Below are positions 8,882-16,909 of a stretch of DNA of 52,743 nucleotides, piece after piece. Source of the DNA: Gammaproteobacteria bacterium. Its GTDB lineage: Bacteria > Pseudomonadota > Gammaproteobacteria > Arenicellales > Poriferihabitantaceae. Each line of letters starts with the position of its first letter. Position 1 is the first letter of the stretch. Made by a program: the position numbers and the translations under genes. The stretch covers positions 1 to 52,743 of the forward strand of contig VYFG01000036.1 of NCBI GenBank assembly GCA_009842505.1, written 5' to 3'. The notes beneath the pieces were generated by a model, which saw nothing but the letters and a program-made list of their open reading frames with translations, was not told the origin of the DNA and did no database searches.

Positions 8882-8915
8882 GGGAACGAACACCGCGGCA
8901 GGCCGCGGCGTTCCC
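8882..8915. other. Strong GC-rich stem-loop between degP and cysE
   Basis: GGGAACG (8882-8888) pairs with CGTTCCC (8909-8915); inside, CCGCGG pairs with CCGCGG around a CAGG loop, leaving one 4-base bulge. There is no T-run on either strand, so it is not a typical intrinsic terminator. It could be a transcript-processing or attenuation structure between the two minus-strand genes. Confidence 0.55.
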
Positions 8916-8945
8916 CTCGTTCATGGCAACGGGGACTGAGCCGGA

Positions 8946-10448
8946 CTACCCGTCCAGCGGTATCGCCACGTAACGCACCCGGCCTTCCCGTTCAACCAGC
9001 ATCAGCACGGAATTCTTGCCATCGTCGATGGCCTGCCTGATGGCCTCCTGCACCCCTTCGGGTGTTTCCACATCGCTGTTGCCGACCTTGGTGATCAGTT
9101 CGCCGCGCGCCAGGCCGCGCTCAGCGGCCGGGCTGTCGGGTGCCACTTCGGTGATGAGCACGCCGCTGCTGCCTTCGGGAATGCTGAACTGTTCCCTGGC
9201 GTCGTCATCAAGTTGACCCAGCCTGAGCCCCAGTTTTCCCGCCTCGGAGTCGTCGCTGCCGTTGACGGGTCCGGCGGTTGTGCCGTCACTGTTGCCGCCG
9301 ACTGAAACCCGGACGGTCATCTCCTTCTCATCCCGCCAGACCACCACGTCCACTTCCTTGTTCATTTCGGTCAGTGCGACGATCTTGGGCAACTCCCGCA
9401 TCCGCGGTATGTCCTTGTCGTCGAACCGGAGGATCACATCACCGGCTTCAAGGCCGGCTGCTTTCGCCGGGCTGCCATCGATTACCTGGGTCACCAGCGC
9501 CCCCCGGGCCCGGTCCAGTCCCAGGCTGTCGGCAATATCGTCATTCACCGACTGTATCTGAACCCCGAGGTAGCCGCGCTGTACCGAACCCGTGTTCTGC
9601 AGCTGGCTGACGACGTTGCTCGCCATGGCGGAAGGAATCGCGAAGCCGATGCCCACGCTCCCGCCGTTGGGTGAGAAGATCGCACTGTTGATGCCGATGA
9701 CCTCGCCCTTCATGTTGAACAGCGGGCCCCCGGAATTGCCGCGGTTGATCGGCGCGTCAATCTGGATGAAATCATCCAGCGGCCCCGAGCGGATATCCCG
9801 GCCACGGGCCGATATGATGCCCTTCGTGGTGGTGCCGCCGAGGCCGAAGGGATTGCCGATGGCAACCACCCAGTCACCCACCCTGGCCTTTTCCGAATCG
9901 CCGAAGATTACGTAGGGGAAGGGCGCGTCGCCGTCGATCTCCAGCAGGGCGAGATCGGTTTTGCCGTCAGTCCCCCGCAGCCTTGCCGGAACCCGTGTGC
10001 CGTCATCGAACACCACCTCGATTTCATCGGCATCCTCAATGACATGGTAGTTGGTGACCACCAGCCCTTCCGGGTCGATGATGAAACCCGATCCCACGGC
10101 CGTGGTCTTCCGTTCATAGGGGGTTCCGTCACCGCCGGGCATTTCAAACTCGTCGCCGAAGAAGCGCTTGAAGAACTCTTCCAGTTCCGGCGACTGGTTG
10201 CGAAAATTCGGCAGGCGTCTGGTGGAAGTGACCGTGCCGGTTACCGAGATGTTGACCACCGCCGGCTTTACCGCCTCCACCAGTTCCGCGAATCCATCCA
10301 CGATGTTCACTTCCGGCAGATTGGCGGCCACATGGTCGGAATCAGCCATGACCATGGACGGCAGCGTGGACCACAGAAGAAACAGGGACAGCATCGCCAC
10401 GCCGGCATTTCGTTCCGCCGGTTTCAGGAAAGCAGCTTGGTTGTTCAA
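8946..10448 (-). CDS. degP: Periplasmic serine protease, DegP/DegQ/MucD type
   Basis: A trypsin-like protease with two PDZ domains that degrades or refolds misfolded envelope proteins. The catalytic triad is visible in TNYHVIED, TDLALLEID and GNSGGPLF. The first PDZ domain follows at RGYLGVQIQ and the second lies near the C-terminus at GVLITEVAPDSPAAERGL. I placed the start at TTG 10448 because GAGG lies 7 bases upstream and the product begins with a plausible signal peptide (MLSLFLLWSTLPSMVMA at about residues 19-35). An internal ATG at 10394, or the open frame to 10517, are alternatives. The mature protein probably begins near ADSDHVA. It lies upstream of cysE. Confidence 0.93.
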   Translation of the reverse strand: MNNQAAFLKPAERNAGVAMLSLFLLWSTLPSMVMADSDHVAANLPEVNIVDGFAELVEAVKPAVVNISVTGTVTSTRRLPNFRNQSPELEEFFKRFFGDEFEMPGGDGTPYERKTTAVGSGFIIDPEGLVVTNYHVIEDADEIEVVFDDGTRVPARLRGTDGKTDLALLEIDGDAPFPYVIFGDSEKARVGDWVVAIGNPFGLGGTTTKGIISARGRDIRSGPLDDFIQIDAPINRGNSGGPLFNMKGEVIGINSAIFSPNGGSVGIGFAIPSAMASNVVSQLQNTGSVQRGYLGVQIQSVNDDIADSLGLDRARGALVTQVIDGSPAKAAGLEAGDVILRFDDKDIPRMRELPKIVALTEMNKEVDVVVWRDEKEMTVRVSVGGNSDGTTAGPVNGSDDSEAGKLGLRLGQLDDDAREQFSIPEGSSGVLITEVAPDSPAAERGLARGELITKVGNSDVETPEGVQEAIRQAIDDGKNSVLMLVEREGRVRYVAIPLDG

Positions 10449-10606
10449 TTCAATACCTCGATCATCAGATTGTATGGCGTCACGGTAGCAAGTGCCGGCT
10501 TGCTGCAATCTGAACAACGGATTAATTTATCGTAACATTTCCAGGCGAATTTCCCGCCCTGGTATGGATATGCGTCCGTAGACCGCCTGATTCAATCCTT
10601 TCGGCT

Positions 10607-11890
10607 TCAGGGCGTTTCCAGTTCGAATGTTGGCCTTCCCGAGGCGAGAGTCATCTCCACACGGCCCACGAGTTCCTCCCCGATGAACGGGGAATTCCGG
10701 CCGCGGCTTTTCATGGTCTCCGGCATGAACCGCCAACGGTGCTCCGGGTCGACGACGCAGATGTCCGCCCGGCCTCCGGGAGTCAGGTGCCCGGCGTCGA
10801 TTCCGATCACCCGGGCGGGACTGGCGGTCAGGGCGGCGACGGCCCTGCTGCGGGGCAGTACGCCGGACCGCACCAGCGACAGTGTCAGGGGCAGCAGGCT
10901 TTCCAGGCCGGCAATTCCCGTGGCCGCCTCGCCGAACGGGGCCAGCTTGGCGTCCGCGCCGTGGGGCTGATGATCCGAGCAGATCACGTCGATGGTGCCG
11001 TCCAGGACACCCTCGACCAGCGCATCCCTGTCCGTTTCGGTGCGCAGCGGCGGTATGACCTTGTACCGGGTGTCGAACGCACCGATGTTCCGCTCGGTCA
11101 GAAGCAGCTGGTGAATCGCCACGCTGACACTCACCGGCAGGCCGGACTCCCTGGCCTCCCGGACCATGCCGACGGAGCGTGCGCAGGACAGCAGACTGAT
11201 GTGCGACCTGGCCCCGCTGGTCTCGATCAAGGCGAGGTCACGGGCAACCCCCACGGTTTCCGCGGCTTCCGGTATGGCGGGCAATCCGAGCCGGGTGCTG
11301 ATCTCGCCCTCGTGAACCACTCCGTTGCCCATGAGCCAGGGATCCTGCGGGCTCAGGAACACGGGAATGTCGAACGTGGAGGCATACTGCATCGCACGGC
11401 GCATGATCAGCGTATTCTCCACCGCTCTCAGGCCATTGCTGACCCCGACGCATCCCGCATCCGCGAGCATGGCCATGTCCGTGAGCCGTTCTCCGGCCAG
11501 CCCCACCGTCAGGGCCCCCAGGGGATGGACCCTGCTGAAGCCGCCGGACTCGGCCCGGTCACGGATCATGTTGGCCATGGCGGGCGTGTCGACGACGGGC
11601 CAGGTGTCCGGAGGACAGACCAGGCCGGTGATCCCGCCGGCGGCGGCAGCGGCGGTTTCGCTGGCGATGGTGGCCTTCTGTTCCTCGCCGGGCTCCCTGA
11701 GGCGGGCGCACAGGTCAACCAGTCCGGGCAGCACCCAGCGCCCGGAGGCGTCGATGGTCCGGTCGGGGCTGAATCCCGGTTCAGCGTTTCCGACAAACCG
11801 GATGCGGCCATCGGCGATGCCGACATCCGCCTTACGGTCCACCTCGTTGGCCGGGTCCACAACATGACCGCCGGTGATCAGGATCTTCAT
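10607..11890 (-). CDS. pyrX: Inactive dihydroorotase-like partner of aspartate transcarbamoylase
   Basis: This 427-residue protein has a full dihydroorotase fold but lacks key metal ligands. The HxH pair expected in the LREPG segment is C61 and R63, and the histidine expected near FLSPQDPW is missing; the late CSDHQPH aspartate/histidine segment is kept. In Pseudomonas the equivalent protein (PyrC' or PyrX) is catalytically dead but needed to assemble active PyrB. The ATG overlaps the pyrB stop by 4 bases (ATGA), implying translational coupling and co-assembly. A functional dihydroorotase should be encoded elsewhere. It is the last gene of the tonB-pyrX run. Confidence 0.9.
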   Translation of the reverse strand: MKILITGGHVVDPANEVDRKADVGIADGRIRFVGNAEPGFSPDRTIDASGRWVLPGLVDLCARLREPGEEQKATIASETAAAAAGGITGLVCPPDTWPVVDTPAMANMIRDRAESGGFSRVHPLGALTVGLAGERLTDMAMLADAGCVGVSNGLRAVENTLIMRRAMQYASTFDIPVFLSPQDPWLMGNGVVHEGEISTRLGLPAIPEAAETVGVARDLALIETSGARSHISLLSCARSVGMVREARESGLPVSVSVAIHQLLLTERNIGAFDTRYKVIPPLRTETDRDALVEGVLDGTIDVICSDHQPHGADAKLAPFGEAATGIAGLESLLPLTLSLVRSGVLPRSRAVAALTASPARVIGIDAGHLTPGGRADICVVDPEHRWRFMPETMKSRGRNSPFIGEELVGRVEMTLASGRPTFELETP

Positions 11891-12891
11891 GGCGTCACCG
11901 GGCCGTTCTCCCGGTCCGTTCCCCCCATCAGCGTGGCCATGATGGACATCCGGACGGCGATGCCGTTCGTGACCTGGGAGAGTATCACCGACTTTTCCCC
12001 GTCCGCGACGCTGGAGGCGATCTCCAGTCCCCGGTTGATGGGGCCCGGGTGCATGACGATGGCATCGGGACTGGCAAGTTTGAGCTTGTCCTCGGTGAGG
12101 CCGTAACGGCTGAAGTATTCCTGTTCGCTGGGGACCAGCTGTCCTTCCATCCGTTCCCGCTGCAGACGCAGCATCATGATGACATCCACATCCCTGAGCC
12201 CTGCCCGCATGTCGGAGAAAGCCCGAACCCCCATGGCCTCGATTTCCGTCGGGATCAGGGTGCGGGGGCCGATCACCCGGATTTCGTCCACCCCGAGGGT
12301 GCCGAGGGCGTGAATCTGGGACCGCGCCACCCGGGAGTGGAGAATGTCGCCGATGATGGCGACACGGAGTCCCTCGAACCCGCCTTTCTCCCGGCGGATC
12401 GTGAACATGTCCAGCATGGCCTGGGTGGGGTGGGCATGGCGGCCGTCACCGGCATTGATCACCCGGACGTGGGGGGGCAGGTGGCTGGCGATCAGGTGCG
12501 ACGAACCGCTGGCCGAATCCCGCACCACGAACATGTCGGTATGCATGGCTTCCAGGGTGCGCACCGTGTCCAGGATGGTTTCCCCCTTCGAGGTGGACAT
12601 CCTGGTTGCGCTCAGGTTGATGACATCCGCGGACAATCGCTTGGCCGCGATCTCAAAGGTGGTGCGGGTCCGGGTGCTGGGTTCGAAAAACAGGTTGACC
12701 AGCGTCTTCCCCCTGAGCAGCGGGACCTTGCGGATTTCCCGCTGGCCGAAGCTGATGAAAGACTCGGCGGTGTCGAGAATGCCCAGCAGGGTTTCCCGGG
12801 GCATGCCGTGAATGGTCAGGAAATGTCGCAGCCTGCCATGCGAATCGAACTGTATCGCGCTGTCGGAGGGAATCGAACGGCTGTCGCTCAT
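11887..12891 (-). CDS. pyrB: Aspartate carbamoyltransferase catalytic chain
   Basis: This 334-residue enzyme condenses carbamoyl phosphate with aspartate, the committed step of pyrimidine synthesis. The carbamoyl-phosphate motif STRTRTTFE, the HPTQAMLD segment and the late HPGPINRG motif are all visible. The N-terminal extension of about 20 residues is typical of the Pseudomonas-type enzyme that forms a dodecamer with PyrX and carries nucleotide regulation there. The start overlaps pyrR by 4 bases and the stop overlaps pyrX by 4 bases. No pyrI regulatory chain is present. Confidence 0.96.
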   Translation of the reverse strand: MSDSRSIPSDSAIQFDSHGRLRHFLTIHGMPRETLLGILDTAESFISFGQREIRKVPLLRGKTLVNLFFEPSTRTRTTFEIAAKRLSADVINLSATRMSTSKGETILDTVRTLEAMHTDMFVVRDSASGSSHLIASHLPPHVRVINAGDGRHAHPTQAMLDMFTIRREKGGFEGLRVAIIGDILHSRVARSQIHALGTLGVDEIRVIGPRTLIPTEIEAMGVRAFSDMRAGLRDVDVIMMLRLQRERMEGQLVPSEQEYFSRYGLTEDKLKLASPDAIVMHPGPINRGLEIASSVADGEKSVILSQVTNGIAVRMSIMATLMGGTDRENGPVTP

Positions 12892-13388
12892 GGGACCCTG
12901 GTCACGATCTCAAAATTCAGGACACCGTTGCCGTCCCGCGTGATCTTGGCCTGCTTGTCGGCGTCAAGCTCGATCTTTCGTCCAACCACGTCCGCCTGTA
13001 CCGGCAATTCCCGTGCGGGACGGTCCAGCGCGACAGCCAGCCGTACCAGGGATGGCCGTCCCCAGGAGAAGATTTCATTGAGGGCGGCGCGGATGGTGCG
13101 GCCGGTATAGAGCACGTCGTCGACCAGGATCACCTCCCGGCCCTCCACGTCGGCCGGCAAGGAGGATGACTGGACCCTGGGATTCAGTCCCACCCGGCTG
13201 AAATCATCGCGGTAGAAGGAAATGTCCAGGCTGCACAGGGGCGAGTCGATGGCGAGAGAGCGGTGCAGGTGTTCCGCGATCCATGCCCCCCCGGTATGGA
13301 TACCGATCATCAGCGGATCGTTCATGGCCAGGTCCCGGATTTCCTGGTCCATGCGGGCGAGAATCGGCTCCAGTGCTATCGGTTGCAT
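12888..13388 (-). CDS. pyrR: PyrR, pyrimidine operon regulator / uracil phosphoribosyltransferase
   Basis: This 166-residue member of the type I phosphoribosyltransferase family has the PRPP-binding signature [14 protein letters not shown] near residue 88. In Bacillus PyrR binds pyr mRNA and also makes UMP from uracil; in Pseudomonas-type bacteria it sits directly before pyrB, as here. Its start lies 13 bases inside the end of ruvX and its stop overlaps pyrB. I see no obvious PyrR-binding attenuator hairpin between the genes because there is no spacer, so any RNA control would have to lie further upstream. Confidence 0.93.
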   Translation of the reverse strand: MQPIALEPILARMDQEIRDLAMNDPLMIGIHTGGAWIAEHLHRSLAIDSPLCSLDISFYRDDFSRVGLNPRVQSSSLPADVEGREVILVDDVLYTGRTIRAALNEIFSWGRPSLVRLAVALDRPARELPVQADVVGRKIELDADKQAKITRDGNGVLNFEIVTRVP

Positions 13389-13822
13389 GTCGGGGCCGGA
13401 TTGTCCGCCAGATAGGTCCTGACAATCAACTCCGCCGCGATGCTGTCCCTGTGGGCCAGGCGACGGCGATGGCGGGACTTTCCGGGGGGCGATCCGAGCG
13501 TGAGGACATCGTCGGCCTCGCTGGAGCTCAACCGTTCGTCCACCAGGGCCACGGGCAGGCCGGTGCGGCTGGCGAGCTCGTCCCCGAAACGCCTGGCCTC
13601 ACGGCTGAGATGGCTCTCGCTGCCGTCCATGTGCAGGGGCAGCCCGACCACCAGTTCATCCGCCCGCCATGCGTGCACCAGGCCCACCAGCCGTGGCCAG
13701 TCCGGGCCCTGCCTCGTGGCCGCGACGGTTTCAAGCGGCGCGGTGGTGCCGGTGGCGCGATTGCCACTGGCGGTTCCGATCCGTTTGTGACCGAAGTCGA
13801 AGCCGAGAACCCGACCCTTCAC
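13376..13822 (-). CDS. ruvX: RuvX/YqgF, putative pre-16S rRNA nuclease
   Basis: A 148-residue RNase H-fold protein with the N-terminal LGFDFGHKRIGTA motif, the VVGLPLHMDGSES segment and the VDERLSSSEA segment carrying acidic catalytic residues. In E. coli it takes part in processing the 5' end of 16S rRNA and it was first annotated as a Holliday junction resolvase. I placed the start at GTG 13822, which overlaps the yqgE stop (GTGA), instead of the ATG at 13888 inside yqgE. The C-terminus overlaps pyrR by 13 bases. Confidence 0.92.
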   Translation of the reverse strand: MKGRVLGFDFGHKRIGTASGNRATGTTAPLETVAATRQGPDWPRLVGLVHAWRADELVVGLPLHMDGSESHLSREARRFGDELASRTGLPVALVDERLSSSEADDVLTLGSPPGKSRHRRRLAHRDSIAAELIVRTYLADNPAPTCNR

Positions 13823-14385
13823 GCGTGGCCCACCTGGCCGGTCAGCTTGTTCAGGTCCATGCCGATGAGCGAGGCGGCATGATTCCATTTGTCTTCCACC
13901 CGGGTGTCGAACAGTATCCGCCGTTCCACCGGAGTGCTGAACCAGGCGTTCTGCAGGATTTCCTGCTCGAGCTGCCCGGGACCCCAGCCGGCGTAACCGA
14001 GGCTCATCAGGGACTCCCGGGGGCCGGATCCCCGGGCCATGTCTACCAGGATGTCCCGGGAACTGGTGAGTGCAAGGCCGTCGCTGATCCGGAGGGTGGA
14101 TTCCCAGTGCCGGTCGGGTTCCAGGCTGTGCACGACCAGCCCGAATTCGCGATGCACCGGGCCGCCCTCGAACACCGGCTGGGCCGCACTGTGATGGTCC
14201 GCCACCCGGATGTTCAGCTGCTGGTAGATCTCGCCGAGGGTATGCGCGCTGAGCCGGTTGACCACGATTCCCAGGGCTCCGTCGGCATCGTGCTGGCAGA
14301 TCAACGTCACGGTGCGGGCGAAATTGTCATCCATGAACTGCGGCATAGAGACCAGGAAATGATTGGTAAGGTAACCGTCTGTCAT
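13819..14385 (-). CDS. yqgE: YqgE/AlgH family protein (UPF0301)
   Basis: A 188-residue protein matching the YqgE/AlgH family: LTNHFLVSMPQF near the N-terminus, GALGIVVNR, a VFEGGPV block and the GYAGWGPGQLEQEI block with W and G residues typical of the family. Function is not established; in Pseudomonas AlgH affects alginate regulation. It is nearly always found beside ruvX, as here, and lies 30 bases downstream of tonB. Confidence 0.94.
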   Translation of the reverse strand: MTDGYLTNHFLVSMPQFMDDNFARTVTLICQHDADGALGIVVNRLSAHTLGEIYQQLNIRVADHHSAAQPVFEGGPVHREFGLVVHSLEPDRHWESTLRISDGLALTSSRDILVDMARGSGPRESLMSLGYAGWGPGQLEQEILQNAWFSTPVERRILFDTRVEDKWNHAASLIGMDLNKLTGQVGHA

Positions 14386-14415
14386 GATGATCCGCAGGTC
14401 CGGTGGACCGGCCAG

Positions 14416-15243
14416 TCAACGGGTGACATCTGCAAGCGTGTTGTGACTGAATCTCCAGGTCCGGATAATGTGCAGGATATCATAGTCCCGGCGCAGGCTT
14501 TCCGGAATTTCCTCGAAAGGCGCGGCAATCCGGACAATGCGTACGGCACCGTCGTCGAGAATTTTCTGGCCGGAGGATCTGAGAATCTTGATGTCGGCAA
14601 CGGAACCATCGGCGCGCACCGCCACATCCAGAACGAGCTCGCCTTCCAGTTGCTGCCTCCTGGCGGCATCCGGATAGTTCAGGTTGCCCACGCGTTCCAC
14701 GACCATGCGCCAGTTCTCCAGGTATGGCGCCAGATCCGAGACTTTTGAGTTGGCGTGCACGAAACGCTCCCTGGGATTCGCCTGGGTGTTGAGGAAGGCG
14801 GTATCGATGCGCTTCATCAGGGCGTCCCGGTCAGCTTGATCCATGACCGGGATGTCGGTGGCGTCGGCCCTGGGCTCGGACGAGAGCCAGGCATTGACCT
14901 GCTGCTCAAGCAGCAGCTGTTCCCGTTCGAGCTGTTCCACCAGCCTGGCGCCCGCATCCATGGACAGCCGCAGCGGCTCCGCCCCGTCGTCCGCACCCAG
15001 GCTGTTGCTCTGGGCCAGCGTGTTGGTATCATCCGGCGCGGTCTCGGTGGGTGTGGAGACCAGCATGATTTTCATGGACGGCGCGAAGCTCCGGTTTCCC
15101 GCCTGGGAGGGCATGACGAACGAAATGCCGAGAACAAGGATGCTGTGCACCAGCAGCGAAACCAGCAGAACCCAGCCGAAACGCCCCCGGGACCGGTACT
15201 GCCTGCGCCGGCCGGACGGCAATGGGCTGGTGTCCCTGGTCAC
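14416..15243 (-). CDS. tonB: TonB-family energy transducer
   Basis: This 275-residue protein has one N-terminal membrane anchor (about residues 23-43), a charged periplasmic region (about 60-175) and a C-terminal TonB domain with YPDAARRQQLEGELVLDVAVR-like residues near 192-212. It should transmit proton-motive energy to outer-membrane transporters. No exbB or exbD is adjacent. The proline-rich spanner usual in TonB is weak; a glutamine/glutamate-rich helix around 100-115 takes its place. It is the first gene of the minus-strand operon running through pyrX and is divergent from pilG. Confidence 0.85.
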   Translation of the reverse strand: MTRDTSPLPSGRRRQYRSRGRFGWVLLVSLLVHSILVLGISFVMPSQAGNRSFAPSMKIMLVSTPTETAPDDTNTLAQSNSLGADDGAEPLRLSMDAGARLVEQLEREQLLLEQQVNAWLSSEPRADATDIPVMDQADRDALMKRIDTAFLNTQANPRERFVHANSKVSDLAPYLENWRMVVERVGNLNYPDAARRQQLEGELVLDVAVRADGSVADIKILRSSGQKILDDGAVRIVRIAAPFEEIPESLRRDYDILHIIRTWRFSHNTLADVTR

Positions 15244-15289
15244 GCGTCGAATGGGTGGTCGAACCTGTTCATTTTCGATGATGTAAGTT

Positions 15290-15317
15290 ATTATAACCTA
15301 TTAATTTATCATACAAA
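15290..15317 (-). promoter_or_regulatory. Candidate promoter for the tonB operon
   Basis: On the minus strand a perfect TATAAT (15290-15295) is preceded by TTTGTA (15312-15317) with a 16-base spacer. The region is strikingly AT-rich for this window and lies about 50 bases before the tonB start in the tonB/pilG divergent gap. Confidence 0.5.
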
Positions 15318-15453
15318 ACGGAGCTGTCCTGTTGACTGGTAGGGAAATCGCGCAAAGAAGCATGGGAACGGGGTCAGGTGCCCCGCTGATTACCCCCGGG
15401 ACCGGTTTGTCCGGCGTGACGCTGCACCGGTCCGGATCAGGGAGAATGCCAGC

Positions 15454-15831
15454 ATGAAGAGAATCCTGGTGGTGGATGACAGCCGGACTATCCTGCGCCA
15501 GGCATGCGGGATGCTCGAGGGAGCGGGGCATGAGGTGGCCACGGCAATGGACGGGTTCGAGGCGATCGCGAAAATTGCGGATTTTCAGCCCGACCTCATG
15601 TTTGTCGACATTCTGATGCCCAGGATCGACGGATACCAGACCTGCTCGCTGGTGAAGAACAGCAGGCATCACGGCGGGATACCGGTCGTCATGGTTTCCA
15701 GCAAGAGCGGTCCGTTTGACCGCGCCCGCGGAAAAATCGTAGGCGCCGATGGCCATATCAGTAAACCGGTCGGCGAGACCGAACTTCTGGATGCGGTGGA
15801 ACAGTACGCCGTGACGGCGGATGCGGGGTGA
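15454..15831 (+). CDS. pilG: PilG-like response regulator
   Basis: This 125-residue stand-alone receiver domain has an intact acidic pocket (VVDDS at 6-10), the phosphorylated aspartate D52 in VDILMP, and the conserved lysine K104 in SKP. Segments such as DGYQTC and SSKSGPFDRARGKIVGAD closely resemble P. aeruginosa PilG, which acts downstream of the Chp kinase to promote pilus extension through cAMP and the assembly motor. GGGAGA precedes the ATG. It starts the chemosensory run pilG, pilH remnant, pilI, pilJ, chpA, chpC-like. Confidence 0.9.
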   Translation: MKRILVVDDSRTILRQACGMLEGAGHEVATAMDGFEAIAKIADFQPDLMFVDILMPRIDGYQTCSLVKNSRHHGGIPVVMVSSKSGPFDRARGKIVGADGHISKPVGETELLDAVEQYAVTADAG

Positions 15832-15994
15832 ACCGGCAACTGGCAGTATCCGTATCATTGTCGGTTTCCAGAGCGCGGCGGAAGCCGTCGGACAGGGAGA
15901 GACGCTATTCCCGTATCCCATTTCCGGGAACTGCGCTTGCCCGTGGATACGGTTCCGGCGGCCGGCGGTTCCCCCCGGCGTTGGCCGCCTTACC

Positions 15995-16293
15995 CGCACC
16001 GTCCTGATCGGGGGCGGGCACTGTCCGTTGGCGAAGCGCGGGACGCGATGGCCATGGCATGCGGGGAAAGCCCGCCCGCCGTGCGGATGGACATGATCAT
16101 GCCCGGCACCATTGGATTCCCGGCCACGCGCATGCGGTACAATGACCCGGATACAACGGACATTCCCATGATCATCCTGTCATCCAGGAACAAGGTTGCC
16201 GGCAGGATGTGGGGTCTCGGGCAGGGTGCAGCGGGGTATATCGCGAATCCTTCCGTCAGCCGGGAAACGTCTGCAACCCGGGGGTCCGCGTGA
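15995..16293 (+). pseudogene. pilH: Decayed pilH receiver-domain gene
   Basis: Between pilG and pilI, where pilH normally sits, the +1 frame from about 16024 encodes a stretch aligning residue by residue with the second half of PilH: MDMIMPGTIGFPATR at about 16087-16131, then IPMIILSS, then VWG-like MWGLGQGA and a GYIANPSVSRET tail. The phosphorylatable aspartate remains, but the conserved lysine of the KP motif is asparagine. The first strand appears in another frame (RTVLIGGG at about 15995-16018) with both acidic residues lost, and roughly 17 codons are missing between. This indicates a frameshift and deletion. A short functional relic protein is possible but cannot be phosphorylated in the usual way. 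Confidence 0.68.
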
Positions 16294-16354
16294 CTACTGC
16301 ACCTGGAGACCGTCCCAACGGAAAATACCGAATACCCCGAAAGATCGAGAAGAC

Positions 16355-16909
16355 GTGATCGACGGCAACCCCACTCCCCTGGAACAGCTGCAGATGCTGG
16401 CAGCGCAGTCCCTGGGCGCAGCGGCGCTCGAAAGCAGCGTGGTGGCGGACCGCAGTTGGCGTGGATACAGCCTGCGCGTGGGTGACTGGAACCTGGTGTT
16501 TCCGTTCTCGGAAGGGTTCGAGGTGCTCGCCGAGCAGGAGATACAGCCCGTGCCGTGGGCGGAGCACTGGGTCAGGGGGATGACGAATATCCGGGGGGAA
16601 ATCCATACCGTGGTCGATTTTTCCGATTTCCTGGGGTTTGGCGCTGTTCCATCCCTGCGCACGGCGATCCTGTTCAGGCTGCCGGACGAGAACCTGAAGA
16701 GCGTCCTGTTGCTGGAACGGTGGGTAAATCTCCGGACCTTCCCCGAGGGGCTTGAGCAGACGGAGGATGCCGGGATTCCCCCGCCGCTTTCTTCGCTGGT
16801 CAGTTCGGTCCTGGTGGAAAGGAAGCAGACATGGGTGGTGCTGGATGTTGACAGACTTTGCCGCATGCCGGAATTCATCTCGATCGCGCGCCGGGCGGCA
16901 GGGCATTGA
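16355..16909 (+). CDS. pilI: PilI-like CheW-domain adaptor
   Basis: A 184-residue CheW-like protein that should couple the PilJ receptor to the ChpA kinase. I chose GTG 16355 (product begins with M then IDGNPTPLEQLQ), since PilI proteins start with a similar segment; the frame is open upstream to 16196, over the pilH relic. Residues WRGYSLRVGDWNLVFPF and MTNIRGEIHTVVDFSDFLG match the CheW fold's first sheet and the conserved NIRG turn. Its stop overlaps the likely pilJ start (TTGA). Confidence 0.87.
   Translation: MIDGNPTPLEQLQMLAAQSLGAAALESSVVADRSWRGYSLRVGDWNLVFPFSEGFEVLAEQEIQPVPWAEHWVRGMTNIRGEIHTVVDFSDFLGFGAVPSLRTAILFRLPDENLKSVLLLERWVNLRTFPEGLEQTEDAGIPPPLSSLVSSVLVERKQTWVVLDVDRLCRMPEFISIARRAAGH

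Noticed and set aside
10739..13110. Two long plus-strand frames opposite pyrX and pyrB
   Set aside because: They are antisense shadows of tightly overlapping pyrimidine genes with clear motifs.
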